NCBI GenBank assembly: GCA_947631115.1
Contig: CANRKB010000011.1
Location: forward strand, 1-55,190
DNA: 55,190 nucleotides
Source of the DNA: an uncultured Clostridia bacterium
Lineage (GTDB): Bacteria; Bacillota; Clostridia; Oscillospirales; Ruminococcaceae
Direction of reading: 5' to 3'
Position numbers and translations under genes: made by a program. Position 1 is the first letter of the stretch; each line of letters opens with the position of its first letter. This document shows positions 53,704-55,190 of this stretch, piece after piece. The notes beneath the pieces are model-generated. The model was not told the origin of the DNA, searched no databases, and saw only the letters and a list, made by a program, of their open reading frames with translations.

Positions 53704-54783
53704 TTAATTCTTGCTCTCGCTTTTAGCAAGCAACGCGGTCTTTTCCGCAAGCCTGAGAGCTTCAAATATTTCGTCGCAACCGCCGTTCATCATCTCATCA
53801 AGCTTATACAAAGTAAGACCTATCCTATGGTCGGTAACTCTTGACTGGGGGAAATTATATGTCCTGATACGCTCGGAGCGGTCGCCTGTTCCGACCTGAA
53901 CGCGGCGTTCTTGTGCTATAGCGCTGTCACGGGCGGTGCGCTCCGCTTCGTACAGCCTGCTGTAAAGCATTTTGAGAGCCTTTTCCTTGTTTTTCATCTG
54001 CGAGCGTTCTTCCTGACATTCGACTACGGTACCGGTGGGATTATGGATTATCCTAACGGCGGATTCGGTCTTGTTTATATGCTGACCGCCCGCTCCGCTC
54101 GAACGAAAAGTCTGTACGGTAAGGTCGGCGGGATTTATGTTGACATCTACCTCTTCGACTTCGGGCAAAACAGCGACCGTAACAGTCGAAGTCTGAATTC
54201 TTCCCTGGCTTTCGGTTTCGGGGACGCGCTGGACGCGGTGTACTCCGCTTTCATACTTTAGTTTTGCGTAAACGCTTTCCCCCTCGACTTCAAAAGAAAT
54301 TTCCTTATAACCGCCCAGCTCCGTCGGATTTCCTCCGAGTATATCTATTTTCCAGCCCTGCTTCGCCGCGTACATAGAATACATCCTGAACATTGAATTC
54401 GCAAAGAGCGCGGCTTCTTCGCCGCCCGCTCCCGCGCGTATTTCAACAATAACGCTCTTGTCGTCGTCGGGGTCGCGCGGCAGAAGCATAATTTTAAGCT
54501 CCTCCGACAATTCCTCGCAAAGCGCTTTGTTTTCCTCATACACGCTTTGCGCAAGCTCTTTGAGTTCTTCATCGTCGCCCGCAGCCGAAAGTTCTTCCAA
54601 AGCGCCGTCGCGGTCTTTTACCGCTTTTTGATAGCGCTTATGAGTATCAATAAGCGGAGTGAGATTTTTAAACTCTTTCATAAGCTCCGAATACAGCTTA
54701 TTGTCCGAAACAACTTTCGGGTCGGACAGCTTTGCGCTTATCTCGTCATAGCGCGAAACTATCATATCTAACTTTTCCTGCAT
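53704..54783 (-). CDS. prfA: Peptide chain release factor 1
   Basis: Recognises UAA and UAG stop codons and triggers release. The 359-residue protein has the catalytic RSSGAGGQHINKTESAVRI motif with GGQ, the N-terminal coiled-coil domain, the domain-2 beta sheet (GGYKEISFEVEG, VHRVQRVPETESQGRIQTSTVTVAVLPE) and the C-terminal helices (RTYNFPQSRVTDHRIGLTLYKLDEMMNGG). GGAG lies 5 bases before the ATG. The first gene of the prfA-sua5-coaE-transglycosylase series. Confidence 0.97.
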   Translation of the reverse strand: MQEKLDMIVSRYDEISAKLSDPKVVSDNKLYSELMKEFKNLTPLIDTHKRYQKAVKDRDGALEELSAAGDDEELKELAQSVYEENKALCEELSEELKIMLLPRDPDDDKSVIVEIRAGAGGEEAALFANSMFRMYSMYAAKQGWKIDILGGNPTELGGYKEISFEVEGESVYAKLKYESGVHRVQRVPETESQGRIQTSTVTVAVLPEVEEVDVNINPADLTVQTFRSSGAGGQHINKTESAVRIIHNPTGTVVECQEERSQMKNKEKALKMLYSRLYEAERTARDSAIAQERRVQVGTGDRSERIRTYNFPQSRVTDHRIGLTLYKLDEMMNGGCDEIFEALRLAEKTALLAKSESKN

Positions 54784-54816
54784 AATATCTCCGATTTGAA
54801 GCGCAAAAAATGCGCG

Positions 54817-55002
54817 TCATTTTTCTTTGTGTATAACGGACTTTATATTCTTCTCGCACTTAGAGCGCGCTATCATAAAAATATGTCCGCACTTTTCACA
54901 CTCAAGCCTGAAATCCGCTCCAACGCGCAGAACTTTCATAGTATTGCTTTTGCAGACGTGACTTTTTTTCATCTGAAGAATATCGCCTACGTAAATTTCC
55001 AC
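54817..55002 (-). CDS. DUF951 family small zinc-ribbon-like protein
   Basis: A 61-residue protein starting at the GTG at 55002 (AAAGGA 8 bases upstream); the frame upstream to 55050 lacks a site. The sequence VGDILQMKKSHVCKSNTMKVLRVGADFRLECEKCGHIFMIARSKCEKNIK is the DUF951 pattern, with Cys in KSHVC and CEKC. The fold is probably a nucleic-acid-binding SH3-like barrel with a metal site. Function is unknown. It has its own promoter and precedes prfA by 33 bp. Confidence 0.9.
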   Translation of the reverse strand: MEIYVGDILQMKKSHVCKSNTMKVLRVGADFRLECEKCGHIFMIARSKCEKNIKSVIHKEK

Positions 55003-55040
55003 ATAAATTATCCTTTCAGAACATTGAACATATATATTTA

Positions 55041-55069
55041 AGTATATCACTTTTTTGTCCTTATTTCAA
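55041..55069 (-). promoter_or_regulatory. Sigma-A promoter of the DUF951 gene and probably prfA operon
   Basis: On the minus strand, TTGAAA (55069-55064) and TATACT (55046-55041), spacer 17 bp, about 40 bp before the GTG start. Confidence 0.75.
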
Positions 55070-55190
55070 TACTTAATATTAAAAAAATTAAAAAATTTAA
55101 AAAAATGAAAAAAATGTTATGATACAATAGATATGTTACAAAAAGAGAAGACAAACGACCTCAAATAAGTTATAATGTTAATAGCTACAA

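Noticed and set aside
55090-55190. Possible rightward promoter at the right edge (ATACAAT near 55121)
   Set aside because: The -10-like word lacks a matching -35 and the gene it would serve is outside the window.

Overview
The window reads as a chromosomal segment of a Gram-positive, endospore-forming anaerobe of the class Clostridia (Oscillospiraceae/Ruminococcaceae-like). The evidence is a set of sporulation genes (cotJABC, spoVB, yabP, yabQ, yunB), a class III anaerobic ribonucleotide reductase, DnaD/DnaI-type primosome genes, strong Shine-Dalgarno sites, sigma-A promoters with 17-bp spacers, and a large surface protein with a sortase-like tail. I found no rRNA, tRNA, CRISPR array, transposase or prophage.

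Layout. 1-3.7 kb (+): ruvA (cut by the window edge), a membrane/TPR gene, ruvB and dprA, then a small convergent gene. 4-8.5 kb (+): nrdD-nrdG under a promoter overlapped by two NrdR-box-like sites, then an orphan substrate-binding lipoprotein. 8.6-16 kb (-): mfd, pth, an SPFH/zinc-ribbon protein and a GGDEF protein. 16.2-18.6 kb (+): a GltD-like oxidoreductase and a GT2/GtrA glycosyltransferase. 18.6-25.3 kb (-): one 2213-residue secreted protein (transglutaminase-like domain plus about thirty CxxC-type modules), preceded by a ~270-nt leader holding a 109-nt near-perfect hairpin. 25.7-31.4 kb (-): histidine phosphatase, phosphofructokinase, dnaI-like, dnaD-like, a metallophosphoesterase and cotJC-cotJB-cotJA.

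31.6-39 kb (+): spoVB-mazG-hup-rqcP-yabP-yabQ-divIC-cls-S1 protein. This matches the Bacillus yabM-yabN-yabO-yabP-yabQ-divIC-yabR order with hup and cls added. The pth-mfd pair that precedes it in Bacillus is about 19 kb away here. Several short repeats cluster around this block, including a GC-rich trio of perfect hairpins between two copies of one terminator. 39.3-55 kb (-): rarA, prs, NADAR, glyA, leuB, kptA, leuD, a Dabb protein, leuC, ligA, yunB, an M18 aminopeptidase, a lytic transglycosylase, coaE, the Sua5-type gene, prfA and a DUF951 protein. Many of these are translationally coupled.

The observations most worth following are: an NrdD that stops just before the glycyl-radical loop although its activase gene is intact; the structured leader of the giant surface gene; kptA and a Dabb gene inside the leuCD-leuB operon, with a solo NADAR gene coupled to glyA nearby; the triple-hairpin element; and a lytic transglycosylase whose membrane anchor seems to start at an AUA codon.
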